Shown here: positions 63,315 to 64,000 of the stretch, in pieces
Layout of the letters: each line of letters begins with the position of its first letter
Position numbering within the stretch: position 1 is the stretch's first letter
From: Nocardioides anomalus
GTDB lineage: Bacteria > Actinomycetota > Actinomycetes > Propionibacteriales > Nocardioidaceae
Length of the DNA: 64,000 nt
Direction: 5' to 3'
Assembly (NCBI RefSeq): GCF_011046535.1
Contig: NZ_CP049257.1
Span: 2,728,001-2,792,000 of the forward strand
The notes under the pieces: generated by a model
The model's input: only the letters and a program-made list of their open reading frames with translations
What the model was told of the DNA's origin: nothing
Database searches by the model: none
Made by a program: the position numbers and the translations under genes

Positions 63315-64000
63315 GTGGTCAGGTGTCCCGCGTCGACCGGCAGGATGACGCCGGTGATGTTGGCCGCGGCGTCGGAGGCCAGGAAGCACGCCGCGCGGGC
63401 CACGTCGTCGGGCAGGCTGGGCCGCCGGATCGGCATCTCCTGGGCCCTTGTCGAGAAGTAGTCGGTGCCGGCCTCGAGGTCCATCGAGCCGAACTTCGAC
63501 TCGAGGGTGTCGGTCACGACCGCGCCGGGCGCGATGCAGTTGACGCGGATGCCGTCGGGTCCGAGCTCGGCCGCCAGAGCCTTGGTCATGCCCTGCACAC
63601 CGTGCTTGGCCGAGGCGTAGTGCGTCAGGCCCGGCGGCCGGCCCGTGCGGAACCCCGCGACCGAGCTGATGTTGATGACGACGGCCTCGCGACCGGCCTC
63701 GCGCGCCGCCAGCGCGGCGGCCCGCGAGCCGTAGAACGACCCGGTGAGGTCCAGCCCCACGACGGCGTCCCACTCGGCGTCGCCGAGGTCGCCGAGGAGG
63801 TGGGAGGGGTAGATGCCGGCGGCGTTGACCCACACCAGCTTGCGCGGGGTCCGCGCCGCCGCCGCGCGCGCCACGGCGTCGAGGTCGGCGCTGCGCCGCA
63901 CGTCGACCAGGCGGCCCTCGACCTCGGCACCGTGGCGCTCGGCGAGCTCCGCGGCGGTCCCGGTCACCTGCGGGTCGACGTCGAGGAGCACCACCGCGGC
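63311..64000 (-). CDS. Short-chain dehydrogenase/reductase (5' end outside the window)
   Basis: At least 229 residues, open to the window edge, so the TGxxxGxG start is missing. LVWVNAAGIYPSHLLG, active-site Ser in INISSVAGFRTG, LTHYASAKHGVQGMTKALA (YxxxK) and VNCIAPGAVVTDTLESKF are present, along with the end ITGVILPVDAGHLTT. It is the first visible gene of the catabolic operon, whose promoter must lie beyond 64000. Confidence 0.87.

Overview
The window is very GC-rich, densely packed DNA with many GTG starts. Most neighbouring genes in the same direction overlap by 4 bp (ATGA or GTGA). This, together with the glnA2-type/glnE pair, an HspR-like regulator, a split CrtYc/CrtYd lycopene cyclase, PpsR beside PEP synthase and TANNNT -10 boxes placed 6-8 nt before start codons, points to the chromosome of a high-GC actinobacterium, plausibly Nocardioides or a relative (inferred from gene content, not from a search). 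I saw no rRNA, tRNA, CRISPR array, prophage or transposase gene.

Layout. 1-81 is the end of an OmpR-type response regulator. 92-6507: a cysteine-desulfurase-like enzyme, an ABC exporter pair and a large beta-propeller/phosphoesterase protein. 6878-9791: two luciferase-like monooxygenases, an FMN reductase and TspO. 9915-12906: a PAS-GGDEF-EAL protein, an HspR-like regulator and divergent hsp20. 12967-19143: ppsA-ppsR, a threonine-aldolase-like enzyme, a PEP mutase/isocitrate lyase-family enzyme, a small membrane protein and an NAD(P)-binding oxidoreductase. 19172-27471 (minus): glnA, a membrane protein, a glutamine amidotransferase, glnE and a membrane-anchored SF2 helicase, all translationally coupled. 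27536-34186: a small P-loop kinase, an ECF sigma factor with a membrane protein, a PAP2 protein, and a carotenoid-tailoring operon (crtYc, crtYd, a CYP175-like P450, a glycosyltransferase, an acyltransferase-like protein) without crtE, crtB or crtI. 34278-40736: an aldo/keto reductase, a two-component system facing a coupled pair of small secreted paralogs, and nadE. 41308-46013: a Baeyer-Villiger-type monooxygenase, an alpha/beta hydrolase, an aldehyde dehydrogenase and a MetE-like protein. 46111-51828: a dienelactone-hydrolase-like gene, a VOC protein, a WYL regulator, two DinB genes and a MASE1-like histidine kinase. 51873-64000 (minus): a 13-gene acyl-CoA catabolic operon with a ribose-type ABC importer.

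Three observations stand out. First, a perfect 78-bp palindrome lies in frame inside the helicase gene, using the only reading frame of the element without a stop codon. A diverged 76-bp copy lies in the intergenic region at 40.9 kb. This resembles the Rickettsia palindromic elements that insert into proteins. Second, three genes around a WYL-domain regulator share a box, CGTCCG(G/C)AACCGC-N2-CTAGC(G/C)T, with the same geometry as the PafBC RecA-NDp motif, suggesting a small WYL-activated regulon. Third, 40.7-46.8 kb holds several other palindromes: an imperfect inverted repeat of 183 bp, a 32-bp perfect palindrome and a hairpin with 24-bp arms. The recurrent TANNNT-N6-8-start layout suggests that a good share of the mRNAs are leaderless.
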